A DNA stretch of 64,000 nt, taken from contig NZ_OY771647.1 in assembly GCF_963674925.1 (NCBI RefSeq), forward strand, positions 1,379,501 through 1,443,500, in the 5' to 3' direction. This DNA comes from an uncultured Draconibacterium sp. (GTDB lineage: Bacteria; Bacteroidota; Bacteroidia; Bacteroidales; Prolixibacteraceae). A model generated the notes under the pieces. That model ran no database searches. It saw only the letters and a program-made list of their open reading frames with translations, and was not told where the DNA came from. The translations under genes and the position numbers were made by a program. Below, in pieces: positions 36,273 to 43,557 of the stretch; within the stretch, counting starts at the first letter, position 1; each line of letters starts with the position of its first letter.

Positions 36273-36701
36273 ATGAAGATCTATTTTGCAGGTTCAATAC
36301 GAGGAGGGAGACAAGATGCCGCCCTCTACGAACAAATCATTCAATACCTGAAAACCTTTGGCGAAGTGCTGACTGAACATGTTGGCGATCCGTTGTTAAC
36401 CAGTGCCGGCGACGACGGACCAAACGATCAGTTCATTCATGATAGGGATTTGGAATGGCTTCAAAGTTCCGATTTAATTGTGGCTGAAGTAACTGCAGTA
36501 TCGATGGGAGTCGGTTACGAAATTGGCCGGGCTGTGGAAATGGGCAAGCCGGTGTTGTGCCTTTTTCGGAATGGACTCAACACCAATTTATCGGCTATGA
36601 TTGCCGGCTGTAGCGATGTTGAACTGATTTATTATTCAGAATTAGAGCAGCTTAAAAAACCACTTCAAAAATATCTGTTTTCGTTTAAGGCGTCTAAATA
36701 A
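36273..36701 (+). CDS. DNPH1/Rcl-like 2'-deoxynucleoside 5'-phosphate N-hydrolase
   Basis: A 142-residue member of the nucleoside 2-deoxyribosyltransferase superfamily. IYFAGSIRGGRQDAALYEQI, FGEVLTEHVG, IHDRDLEWLQSSDLIVAEVT and MGVGYEIGRAVEMGKPVLCLFR follow the animal DNPH1 (Rcl) protein almost motif for motif. The catalytic Glu is expected in GYEIGRA, and the Tyr and Asp in the first and middle motifs. Such enzymes split dNMPs, including damaged ones, into base and deoxyribose 5-phosphate. It is last in the MscS set; the link between these functions is unclear. Confidence 0.88.
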   Translation: MKIYFAGSIRGGRQDAALYEQIIQYLKTFGEVLTEHVGDPLLTSAGDDGPNDQFIHDRDLEWLQSSDLIVAEVTAVSMGVGYEIGRAVEMGKPVLCLFRNGLNTNLSAMIAGCSDVELIYYSELEQLKKPLQKYLFSFKASK

Positions 36702-36817
36702 CTCCTAAATAATCAGGGGCAATACATTTTTTAATTTTTCATTGCGTCCTTTTGACAAATTCAGTTATCTTGTGTCCAAATTTCGAAAAACATTTGATCA
36801 CTAAAAAATCTAAACCT

Positions 36818-38224
36818 ATGGATTCAAAAAAATCTAATCAGTTAGACCGAAGGAAATTCCTGGGTCTTTCAGCACTGGGTTTATCCAGTTTGACCATCCT
36901 TCCAAGTTGGACTATAAACGGCATTAAAATCGCTCCCAGCGACAGAGTAACAATGGGTTTCATTGGTCTTGGACAGCAAGGGATGAACGACTTCCGTAGT
37001 TTCTCGGCAGTTCCCGGAGTAGAGGTTGTTGCCGGCTGCGATGTTGACAGTATGAAAACAGAACGTTTTAAACGTACTGTTGAAGAATGGCAACAGTCGT
37101 TGGGATTGGCGCCTCGTGTTGATAAGTACGAACAATATGAAGAACTGCTTGAGCGCAAAGACATCGATGCAGTAGAAGTTTGTACACCAGATCATTGGCA
37201 TGCTTTAATGACAATTCACGCTTGCCAGGCCGGAAAAGACGTATATGTTCAGAAACCACTTTCTTTTACCATTACCGAAGCCGAAAAAATGGTTCGTGTG
37301 GCAAAAGATACAAAACGTGTTGTTCAGGTAGGTAGCCAGCAGCGTTCAAGTGCTGAATTTCAAAAAGCTATCGAATTAGTTCAGAGTGGCGCTATCGGTC
37401 ATATCGACAAAGTATATGCTAAAGTTGGTGATCCACCTGCTCCACTTGATTTACCGGAAATGAAAGTTCCCGGCAACCTGAACTTTAACCTTTGGATGGG
37501 ACCATTAAATGATCCTAATATTCATTATCACTCAGATCTTTGTCCTCCTATTTCTCTCGATCCGCCGGAAAGAGAAAAATTATGGGGTGCATGGCGTTGG
37601 TACCGCGAAACCGGTAACGGATTTACTGCCGACTGGGGTGCGCACATGTTCGATATTGCACAGGCTGCTATTGGTATGGACGGTTCGGGTCCTGCAGTAA
37701 TTATTCCTAAAGGAGTTGATGGTGCCGATTACCTGACATTTAAATACCTGAATGGTGTTGTGATGACAGAACAACCATATCTGGAAGATATGCCAAATGC
37801 GCAGGGTATTAAATTCATCGGCGACGATGGTTGGATTGAGGTTGCTCGCGGTTACCTGGCTTGTTCAAAATCAGAATTAGTTCCTGACGAGTTAAGAGGA
37901 AGACGTCCGAAAAACCTGACTCCGGAAGAGCGGAAGAAAATGTTTGAGGAAATGCAGAAAGCGCAGAAAGAGGGTGGCGGTAGCTTTGAGATCAGTTCTC
38001 CACATATGGAAGACTTCATCAGTTGTGTGCGTTCAAGGCAAAAACCAATTGCTCCGGTTGAAGTTGGTGCAAGTACAGCTATCACTTGTTGTTTAGGAAA
38101 CATGGCTACTGAATTACAACGTTCGGTAAAATGGAATCCTGCAACACACAGCTTCGGAACCGATAAAGAAGCATGGAACCACCGTTTGTATGATTACCAA
38201 TATCGTGGTTCGTATAAATTATAA
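36818..38224 (+). CDS. Tat-exported Gfo/Idh/MocA oxidoreductase
   Basis: A protein of about 468 residues with the twin-arginine signal DRRKFLGLSALGLSSLTIL from the ATG at 36818; a TTG frame 22 codons upstream is not needed. The Rossmann motif is MGFIGLGQQGMNDF. VYVQKPLSFTI has Gln in place of the common Glu of the EKP signature, a variant usual in exported members. TADWGAHMFDIAQAA is the catalytic-domain region. Export with bound cofactor is expected. The TIM-barrel protein gene 20 bp downstream points to joint sugar oxidation and later elimination or isomerisation in the periplasm. Confidence 0.87.
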   Translation: MDSKKSNQLDRRKFLGLSALGLSSLTILPSWTINGIKIAPSDRVTMGFIGLGQQGMNDFRSFSAVPGVEVVAGCDVDSMKTERFKRTVEEWQQSLGLAPRVDKYEQYEELLERKDIDAVEVCTPDHWHALMTIHACQAGKDVYVQKPLSFTITEAEKMVRVAKDTKRVVQVGSQQRSSAEFQKAIELVQSGAIGHIDKVYAKVGDPPAPLDLPEMKVPGNLNFNLWMGPLNDPNIHYHSDLCPPISLDPPEREKLWGAWRWYRETGNGFTADWGAHMFDIAQAAIGMDGSGPAVIIPKGVDGADYLTFKYLNGVVMTEQPYLEDMPNAQGIKFIGDDGWIEVARGYLACSKSELVPDELRGRRPKNLTPEERKKMFEEMQKAQKEGGGSFEISSPHMEDFISCVRSRQKPIAPVEVGASTAITCCLGNMATELQRSVKWNPATHSFGTDKEAWNHRLYDYQYRGSYKL

Positions 38225-38244
38225 ATCAACCAACTAAATATTAT

Positions 38245-39177
38245 ATGAATAAAAGAGAATTTCTGAAAAGAATGGGCCTACTTACTGCCGGAGGTATGGT
38301 AGCTGGCTCCATTAAGCCTGCCAGTGCCGCCGCGATGGTTGGTATGGGGAAAAAGGAAATCGGTTTACAAATTTATTCTCTGGGACGGGAATTGACTGCC
38401 GATGTTCCGAATGGCTTGAAAAAAATAAAGGATATCGGCTACAGCGCTATTGAGCTGGCGGGTTACGGCAATCGCAAAATGGGTGAGTATTCGGTTGAAG
38501 AATACAAAAAACTGGCTGATGATGCAGGTTTGAAAATTACCAGCTCGCACGTAAACCCTCCCACTCGTGATATCACCAAAGATAAACTGGGTGAGATTGC
38601 CGATTTCTGGAAACAAACCGTTGAAGACCATGTGAAATTTGGGGTAAAAACTTTGGTTCAGCCAATGATGCCAAATGTGCCAACACATGATGCCGTAAAA
38701 GTGGTTTGCGAATCGTTTAACCAGGCCGGTGAAATTGCAAAATCAGCCGGAATTAAGTTTGGTTATCACAACCATAGCATGGAATTCGGACGTGTTGTAA
38801 AACCTGAAGACAAGGATAAACAACAGAATCCATGGATGCCTGTGGGTGACGTAATTTACGACCTGTTCCTGAATGGTACCGATCCGGATTTGGTATTTTT
38901 CGAAATGGATGTTTACTGGACAGTTATGGGTGCTAACGATCCGTTGGAATACTTCGAAAAGTATGCCGGCAGATTCCCTGTGCTGCATATTAAAGACCGT
39001 TCGGTTCTTGGCCAGTCGGGAATGATGAACTTTAAAAACATCTTTAACAAAGCTTACGAAAATGGTCTGGAAGGTTTTTATGTGGAACTGGAAGGAATCA
39101 GAGGCGGAAGTATGACACAGTTTGAAGGTGTTGAAAAATGTTTCGATTATTTAAATGATGCTTCATTCGTGAAGTGA
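38245..39177 (+). CDS. Exported sugar phosphate isomerase/epimerase-type TIM-barrel protein
   Basis: A 310-residue protein of the xylose isomerase-like/AP endonuclease 2 fold. The N-terminus REFLKRMGLLTAGGMVAGSIKPASA looks like a Tat-type signal with a KR or R-x-x-x-KR variant. Metal-binding candidates are Glu in GYSAIELAGYG, His/Asn in GYHNHSMEF, Asp in FFEMDVYWT, His in VLHIKDRS and Glu in YVELEG, the usual sequence order of this fold. It is co-transcribed with the upstream oxidoreductase and ends at a terminator. The substrate is unknown. Confidence 0.85.
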   Translation: MNKREFLKRMGLLTAGGMVAGSIKPASAAAMVGMGKKEIGLQIYSLGRELTADVPNGLKKIKDIGYSAIELAGYGNRKMGEYSVEEYKKLADDAGLKITSSHVNPPTRDITKDKLGEIADFWKQTVEDHVKFGVKTLVQPMMPNVPTHDAVKVVCESFNQAGEIAKSAGIKFGYHNHSMEFGRVVKPEDKDKQQNPWMPVGDVIYDLFLNGTDPDLVFFEMDVYWTVMGANDPLEYFEKYAGRFPVLHIKDRSVLGQSGMMNFKNIFNKAYENGLEGFYVELEGIRGGSMTQFEGVEKCFDYLNDASFVK

Positions 39178-39198
39178 TCCTAACCAAAATAAATAGAT

Positions 39199-39230
39199 AA
39201 ACGGGTGCGTTTTCGCATCCGTTTTTTTTG
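39199..39230 (+). terminator. Intrinsic terminator after the oxidoreductase-isomerase operon
   Basis: The stem acgggtgcg / cgcatccgt (one G-T pair) with a TTTT loop region is followed by eight T on the plus strand. Confidence 0.78.
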
Positions 39231-39233
39231 TGC

Positions 39234-39635
39234 TTAGCCCACAGGTGCAAGTACATTAAACGGATACCACGGCAGATTCCGTGCAATCCAAAACAGAACA
39301 ACTATGGCTAAAACTATCAGGGGCGTTTGTTTTTTGTAGAACAAGTTAGGCAGTTTCCATCCGAAAGCTTTATTCAGTAATGGATACAGGTAGTGATACA
39401 AAATAAAAAGTGCTGCCGGAAGAAACAAAAAGTTATACCCAACCACACCGGCAAAATCAAGATGTAATAAACTATGTAAAGCGCGTTGCGAACCGCATCC
39501 CGGGCAATAGCCCCCCGTTAACGAGTGAAACAGACACTGCGGAAAAATTTCGTTTTGCGCAGGATCGAGTATAAAAAAAAGAACTGCTACCCCAATAATT
39601 ACGAGTAGCAGTATGCTATTGATCGTTTGCTTCAT
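39234..39635 (-). CDS. DUF2752 membrane protein
   Basis: A 133-residue protein with about three hydrophobic segments (6-23, 53-78, 110-124). The DUF2752 signature is FPQCLFHSLTGGYCPGCGSQRALHSLLHLDF, with CPGCGSQR at about 44-51. These Cys residues form a conserved motif of unknown purpose. It lies 6 bp downstream of the CD225-like gene and often occurs with it, or near TM2-type genes, in Bacteroidota. Confidence 0.88.
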   Translation of the reverse strand: MKQTINSILLLVIIGVAVLFFILDPAQNEIFPQCLFHSLTGGYCPGCGSQRALHSLLHLDFAGVVGYNFLFLPAALFILYHYLYPLLNKAFGWKLPNLFYKKQTPLIVLAIVVLFWIARNLPWYPFNVLAPVG

Positions 39636-39641
39636 GTATTA

Positions 39642-39932
39642 TTAATTAAAAGCTCCCTGCATTATTCCTGCAAGTACACCAAAAATCGATAGTATTACAG
39701 CTAAAATTACCCAGGCCAAACCAGCGGCAAACGACACCCATGCCCATATTTTGGCATTTCTACTGGCCGATAGAGCTGCCTCGTAATTTCCGGCATTCCA
39801 ATACGAATTTACCTGCGCGGCAAAAACAATGGCTACTATTCCGAATATTTTTCCACAAAACAGGGTGGTAAGAATGGCAAACACCAAATAATTGGGTGGT
39901 GGTACTTGTGGATGATTTACTTGTTCGTTCAT
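39642..39932 (-). CDS. CD225/dispanin-family membrane protein
   Basis: A 96-residue protein. PPPNYLVFAILTTLFCGKIFGIVAIVFAAQVNSYWNAGNYEAAL is the CD225/dispanin signature: an intramembrane hairpin with a Cys, then a turn with the GNYEAAL helix. A second hydrophobic segment follows at about 68-92 (KIWAWVSFAAGLAWVILAVI). Bacterial members have no settled role. It is first in a two-gene operon with the DUF2752 gene. Confidence 0.87.
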   Translation of the reverse strand: MNEQVNHPQVPPPNYLVFAILTTLFCGKIFGIVAIVFAAQVNSYWNAGNYEAALSASRNAKIWAWVSFAAGLAWVILAVILSIFGVLAGIMQGAFN

Positions 39933-40415
39933 GATAAGTAGTTTTTTTAAGACTTGATAAATAGCAAAGTTAAACGAACCAATAGCTATAACAAAGTATC
40001 GGCTAAAAAATAGTTATACCTTCTATCCTGATTTGATTACATTCAGGTAAACTAAATCTTAAAATATATTAAAAATAGGGACCAACCTGCCGCTCCACGT
40101 CGCAAAGAAAACGAATCGCGTTATTTTTGCATCTCTTATGGATTAAGCAGCAGAAGGCACTTTTTCCATAGATTTTAAGTTTTGGTAGAATGCCATCCGG
40201 AGGGGTGGCATTTTTTTAGCGCCTTCCTATTTCGTTGGTGAACTATTTTTTCGAATTGGGAAGATCACGAAACAGTCCGAACAACTAAACCTTCTAACTG
40301 GCCCAACAGCGTTGAGATACGTTAACAACTATTTAACACGCATGGATTAAACTAAATAAGGAATAAACGGTCTTAATATAGTAAAAACAGACAAAAGGAA
40401 ACAATTTAAAAAGCA
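39933..40415. other. Long intergenic gap upstream of the TonB receptor
   Basis: Divergent gap of 483 bp. The first part is the leader of the CD225 gene. It contains a candidate small RNA (40140-40217) and then an AT-rich leader for the TonB-dependent receptor. No dispersed repeat modules were recognised here. Confidence 0.5.
40132..40217 (+). ncRNA. Candidate small RNA or attenuator ending in a terminator hairpin
   Basis: TATTTTTG at 40132-40139 fits the -7 consensus exactly; no -33 box is clear. Downstream, 'tatgga' (from 40148) can pair with 'tccata' (near 40165). A strong hairpin, aatgccatcc / gggtggcatt at 40189-40212, then runs into seven T. A transcript of about 70 nt would carry no ORF. 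It could also be a leader attenuator for the receptor gene 200 bp downstream. Confidence 0.35.
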
Positions 40416-42896
40416 ATGAAGTACTTGAAGAACGTGATTTTAATCGCCCTTTTATTTATTGGGGTGAATTCTTATGCATTAATTGAAGACCCGGTCAAAG
40501 AGAACGATCCAACCGACGATGGTAAGGGAAAGATCGTTGGTACGATCGTGGAAAAGGATACGGAAACCCCCATGGAATTTGCCAATATAGCCGTTTATAA
40601 AGAAACCGATTCAACCCTGGTAACGGGAGGTATAACCAACGAAAAAGGCGTATTTGAAATAACAAATTTAGATTATGGCGATTATTACCTGGTGGCCAAT
40701 TTTATTGGTTTCAATGAGGAAAACGTGGTGGATATTAAGCTCGATCGCAGCAACCGTGTACACGATCTGGGCGAAATCAACCTTGCTCCTTCAACCGTTG
40801 CCATTGGCGAGGTTAACGTGGTAGCCGACAAAGCTGCAGTAGAATACAAACTCGATAAAAAAGTGGTTAACGTTAGCCAGGTTATCAGTGCCATTGGCGG
40901 TACTGCAGTTGATGTTTTGGAAAATACACCTTCGGTTCAGGTTGATATTGAAGGAAATGTATCGTTGCGTGGATCGGGAAATTTTACCGTATTGATTGAC
41001 GGCCGGCCAAGTGTTTTAAGCGGCAGCGATGCATTGCGTCAGATTCCTTCTTCGGCAATCGAAAATATTGAGATCATTACCAATCCATCGGCAAAATACG
41101 AACCCGATGGTGCGGCAGGTATCATAAACCTGGTAATGAAAAAGAACTCGATGAACGGACTGAACGGTATTGTAAACGCAAGTGTTGGAACGGGCGAAAA
41201 ATACCGCGGCGATTTTATGCTGAATTACCGTTTTGAAAAACTGAACCTGTTTTTTGGTGCCGACTGGAGTGATGAAATCAACAATGGGGAAATGGCTTCG
41301 GAACGTGAAACGTATTATAACGACACCACCGAATTTCTGAATATGCATGGCGACCGCAAATGGATTCGTGGCGGACATCGTTTTAAGGGAGGTGCCGATT
41401 TTTACCTGGGCACTAACACTACCTTAACGCTTTCGGGAGAAACAGGAACCTCGGAACGTGGAAACGAAGGTGATGGCCGAACAGAAAACTTTACGATTCC
41501 GGCTTCGGAACAAATTTTTTCAATCAACGAAGAAACCTCGGAACGAAACAACGACTTTTACACGCTGAATATGAACTTTCAGCATAATTTTGATGACAAA
41601 GGACACCGTATTGAGGCAACGGCCTACTATTCGGATGAGACCGGAACCGACAATGAAATTGAATCTGAATTGCTTGCCGATGAGAATTGGAATCCTACCG
41701 ACGAGTATTTGTCGAATGTTTCGACATTTGAGACCGAGGAGGAGCAAGACATTCGTTTAAAACTCGATTATACCTATCCGTTTAGCGATGATGGCCGTTT
41801 TGAGGCCGGTTACCAGGGAAGACTGGAAAGTGAATATGAAACACTTGAATTTCGCGATTTCGACCAGGAAAGTAATTCGTGGGTAATCAACGATGAATAC
41901 TCAAGTTCTACCGATTTTCAACGTGATATTCACGCTGCTTATTCAACCTACAGTAATAAGGTGGGTAAGCTGGCATACATGGCCGGTTTGCGCGGAGAGC
42001 TTACCGTTCGTGAGATAAAAAATACAAGTGCCGAAAATGTTTCGTCGCTAAATCGTTTCGATTTATTCCCTACGGCACACTTTTCGTATCCGTTGGCACA
42101 AACTGCCGATGTTACCGCAAGTTACAGCCGCAGGATCAATCGCCCGAGTGGCCGCGATCTGGATCCTACGCCGAACTACTACAACAGATATACCATTCGA
42201 TACGGAAATCCAGATTTGGAGCCGGAATACACGAATTCGTACGAACTGGGTTTTATGAAACGTTTTGGAGAAACTCGTTCGTTTGTTTCGGCCGATTTGT
42301 TCCGCAGGGTAACTAACAATAAAATCGACCGCAGACAGGAACTGGGCGAGGACGGTATCTTTTACATGTACACCGACAATTTTGATAAAGACTACAGTAC
42401 CGGACTTGAAGTGACCGGAAACCTGAGTTATAAAAAGTGGTTGACTGTTAATACCAGTGTGAACGTTTACGATTATAAAATTACAGGCGAGTTGAATGGC
42501 GAATCGATCGACCGGCAAAGTACAAACTGGGGTGGTCGCTTGAATACTACGTTTAAATTTGCTGAAAATTCGCGTCTGCAGGTAAATGCATTCTTCCGCG
42601 GTAAATCAGTATCGGCGCAGGGCGAAAGCGGTGCTATTTTCTTCACCAATGTTTCATACCGTCAGGAGTTTATGAATAAAAAACTATCGGCAACAGTTAG
42701 CGTTCGCGATCCATTGGGAACCGGTCGTTTTGAACGCACAAGCTATAGCGAAGAATTTAAAAGCTGGTTTCGTTTTGAGCGAGAACCACGTGTAGTAATG
42801 CTTACATTAAGCTACAAGATTAACAACTTTAAAGAAGATCGTGGCGGCGAACGTGGCGGCGATAGCGGAATGGATATGGGAGGCGGAGAATTTTAA
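40416..42896 (+). CDS. TonB-dependent receptor family outer-membrane protein
   Basis: An 826-residue protein. The signal peptide is KNVILIALLFIGVNSYA. A carboxypeptidase-regulatory-like domain lies at about 37-125 (KIVGTIVEKDTETPMEFANI, KGVFEITNLDYGDYYLVANFIGF). A plug domain lies at about 135-240 (VISAIGGTAVDVLENTPSVQVDIEGNVSLRGSGNFTVLIDGRP, IPSSAIENIEIITNPSAKYEPDGAAGIINLVMKK). The barrel ends with a Gly-rich tail (GGERGGDSGMDMGGGEF) rather than the usual terminal Phe/Trp strand alone. This layout matches the OMP_b-brl_3 group rather than SusC. The ligand is unknown and no SusD gene is present. A strong terminator follows. Confidence 0.9.
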   Translation: MKYLKNVILIALLFIGVNSYALIEDPVKENDPTDDGKGKIVGTIVEKDTETPMEFANIAVYKETDSTLVTGGITNEKGVFEITNLDYGDYYLVANFIGFNEENVVDIKLDRSNRVHDLGEINLAPSTVAIGEVNVVADKAAVEYKLDKKVVNVSQVISAIGGTAVDVLENTPSVQVDIEGNVSLRGSGNFTVLIDGRPSVLSGSDALRQIPSSAIENIEIITNPSAKYEPDGAAGIINLVMKKNSMNGLNGIVNASVGTGEKYRGDFMLNYRFEKLNLFFGADWSDEINNGEMASERETYYNDTTEFLNMHGDRKWIRGGHRFKGGADFYLGTNTTLTLSGETGTSERGNEGDGRTENFTIPASEQIFSINEETSERNNDFYTLNMNFQHNFDDKGHRIEATAYYSDETGTDNEIESELLADENWNPTDEYLSNVSTFETEEEQDIRLKLDYTYPFSDDGRFEAGYQGRLESEYETLEFRDFDQESNSWVINDEYSSSTDFQRDIHAAYSTYSNKVGKLAYMAGLRGELTVREIKNTSAENVSSLNRFDLFPTAHFSYPLAQTADVTASYSRRINRPSGRDLDPTPNYYNRYTIRYGNPDLEPEYTNSYELGFMKRFGETRSFVSADLFRRVTNNKIDRRQELGEDGIFYMYTDNFDKDYSTGLEVTGNLSYKKWLTVNTSVNVYDYKITGELNGESIDRQSTNWGGRLNTTFKFAENSRLQVNAFFRGKSVSAQGESGAIFFTNVSYRQEFMNKKLSATVSVRDPLGTGRFERTSYSEEFKSWFRFEREPRVVMLTLSYKINNFKEDRGGERGGDSGMDMGGGEF

Positions 42897-42923
42897 CGAT
42901 AATACGCAAAGACAATACTATTG

Positions 42924-42958
42924 AATGCCGTTCTTTTTAAAAGAATGGCATTTTTTTT
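42924..42958 (+). terminator. Terminator of the TonB receptor gene
   Basis: A 12-bp stem (aatgccgttctt / aagaatggcatt, one G-T pair) is followed by eight T on the plus strand, 28 bp after the stop. Confidence 0.82.
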
Positions 42959-43013
42959 ATTTCCGAAGAAGTACTTATTCCATGCGGGTTTTGAAGGTGC
43001 TTGGTACGAATAA

Positions 43014-43069
43014 AACTGAAAAATTCGTTTAATAACTGAAAAAACAGTTGCTAAACTGAAAAATCAGTT
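43014..43069 (+). promoter_or_regulatory. Three-operator array for the BlaI-type repressor
   Basis: Two 16-bp palindromes, AACTGAAAAAACAGTT (43034-43049) and AACTGAAAAATCAGTT (43054-43069), and a third degenerate copy, AACTGAAAAATTCGTT (43014-43029), start exactly 20 bp apart, about two helical turns. The middle copy overlaps the -33 box and the last fills the -33/-7 spacer, the right place for repression. BlaI/MecI proteins are dimers that bind such dyads, and the first gene downstream encodes one. Confidence 0.75.
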
Positions 43070-43078
43070 GTATGTTTG
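43047..43078 (+). promoter_or_regulatory. Promoter of the blaI-M56 operon
   Basis: GTTG at 43047-43050, 20 bp of spacer, then TATGTTTG at 43071-43078. This is an exact TAnnTTTG with the Bacteroidota -33/-7 spacing. The predicted start is near 43085, giving a leader of about 110 nt that contains the palindromic element at 43097-43175. Confidence 0.65.
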
Positions 43079-43096
43079 TCTTCATGTTGAGCAAGA

Positions 43097-43175
43097 TGTC
43101 ATTTCGACGACCCAGGAGGAGAAATCTCAATTCTTTGGAAAAAGATTTCTCGTTCGTTCCTCGCTCGAAATGACA
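43097..43175. repeat. Palindromic 'tgtcatttcga...tcgaaatgaca' element
   Basis: The 11-bp ends tgtcatttcga and tcgaaatgaca are perfect inverted repeats, and the interior gagaaatct / agatttctc also pairs, so the 79-bp element can fold into one long hairpin. Elements with these ends are widely scattered in Bacteroidota genomes. Here it lies inside the untranslated leader of the blaI gene. Confidence 0.75.
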
Positions 43176-43197
43176 GCAAATTAGAAAAGAAGGAAAA

Positions 43198-43557
43198 ATG
43201 AAGAAACTAACAAAAAAGGAAGAGGAATTAATGAAGATCCTCTGGAAACTGGAAAAAGCTTTTGTAAAAGACATTGTTGAGTTGTATCCCGATCCAAAAC
43301 CGCATTACAACACCATCTCGTCGTTGGTGCGTTTGTTGCAGGATAAAGGAATAATCGGCTTTAAACAATATGGCAACACCTACCAGTATTTTCCGCTTAT
43401 TTCGAAAGAAGAGTACCGCCGTTCGTTCATGAACCAGGTGGTGAGCGATTATTTCGATAACTCGTACAAAAGTGCTGTGGCCTTTTTTGTCAAAGAGAAA
43501 AACCTGTCGGAAGAAGAGATCGATGAGCTTGTTAACCTCATTAAAAACAAAAAGTAA
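43198..43557 (+). CDS. BlaI/MecI/CopY-type transcriptional repressor
   Basis: A 119-residue winged-helix regulator. LTKKEEELMKILWKLEKAFVKDIVELY is the N-terminal helix set. KPHYNTISSLVRLLQDKGIIGFKQYGNTYQYFPL holds the recognition helix and the wing and corresponds to the VxTxLxRLxxKG-type signature of BlaI. The C-terminal helices mediate dimerisation and contain the region normally cut by the partner protease. Its stop overlaps the start of the M56 gene as TAATG. It is probably autoregulated through the three dyads at 43014-43069. Confidence 0.93.
   Translation: MKKLTKKEEELMKILWKLEKAFVKDIVELYPDPKPHYNTISSLVRLLQDKGIIGFKQYGNTYQYFPLISKEEYRRSFMNQVVSDYFDNSYKSAVAFFVKEKNLSEEEIDELVNLIKNKK

Noticed and set aside
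40416..42896. SusC-type glycan transporter
   Set aside because: It has the OMP_b-brl_3 layout, is shorter than SusC, and has no SusD partner.
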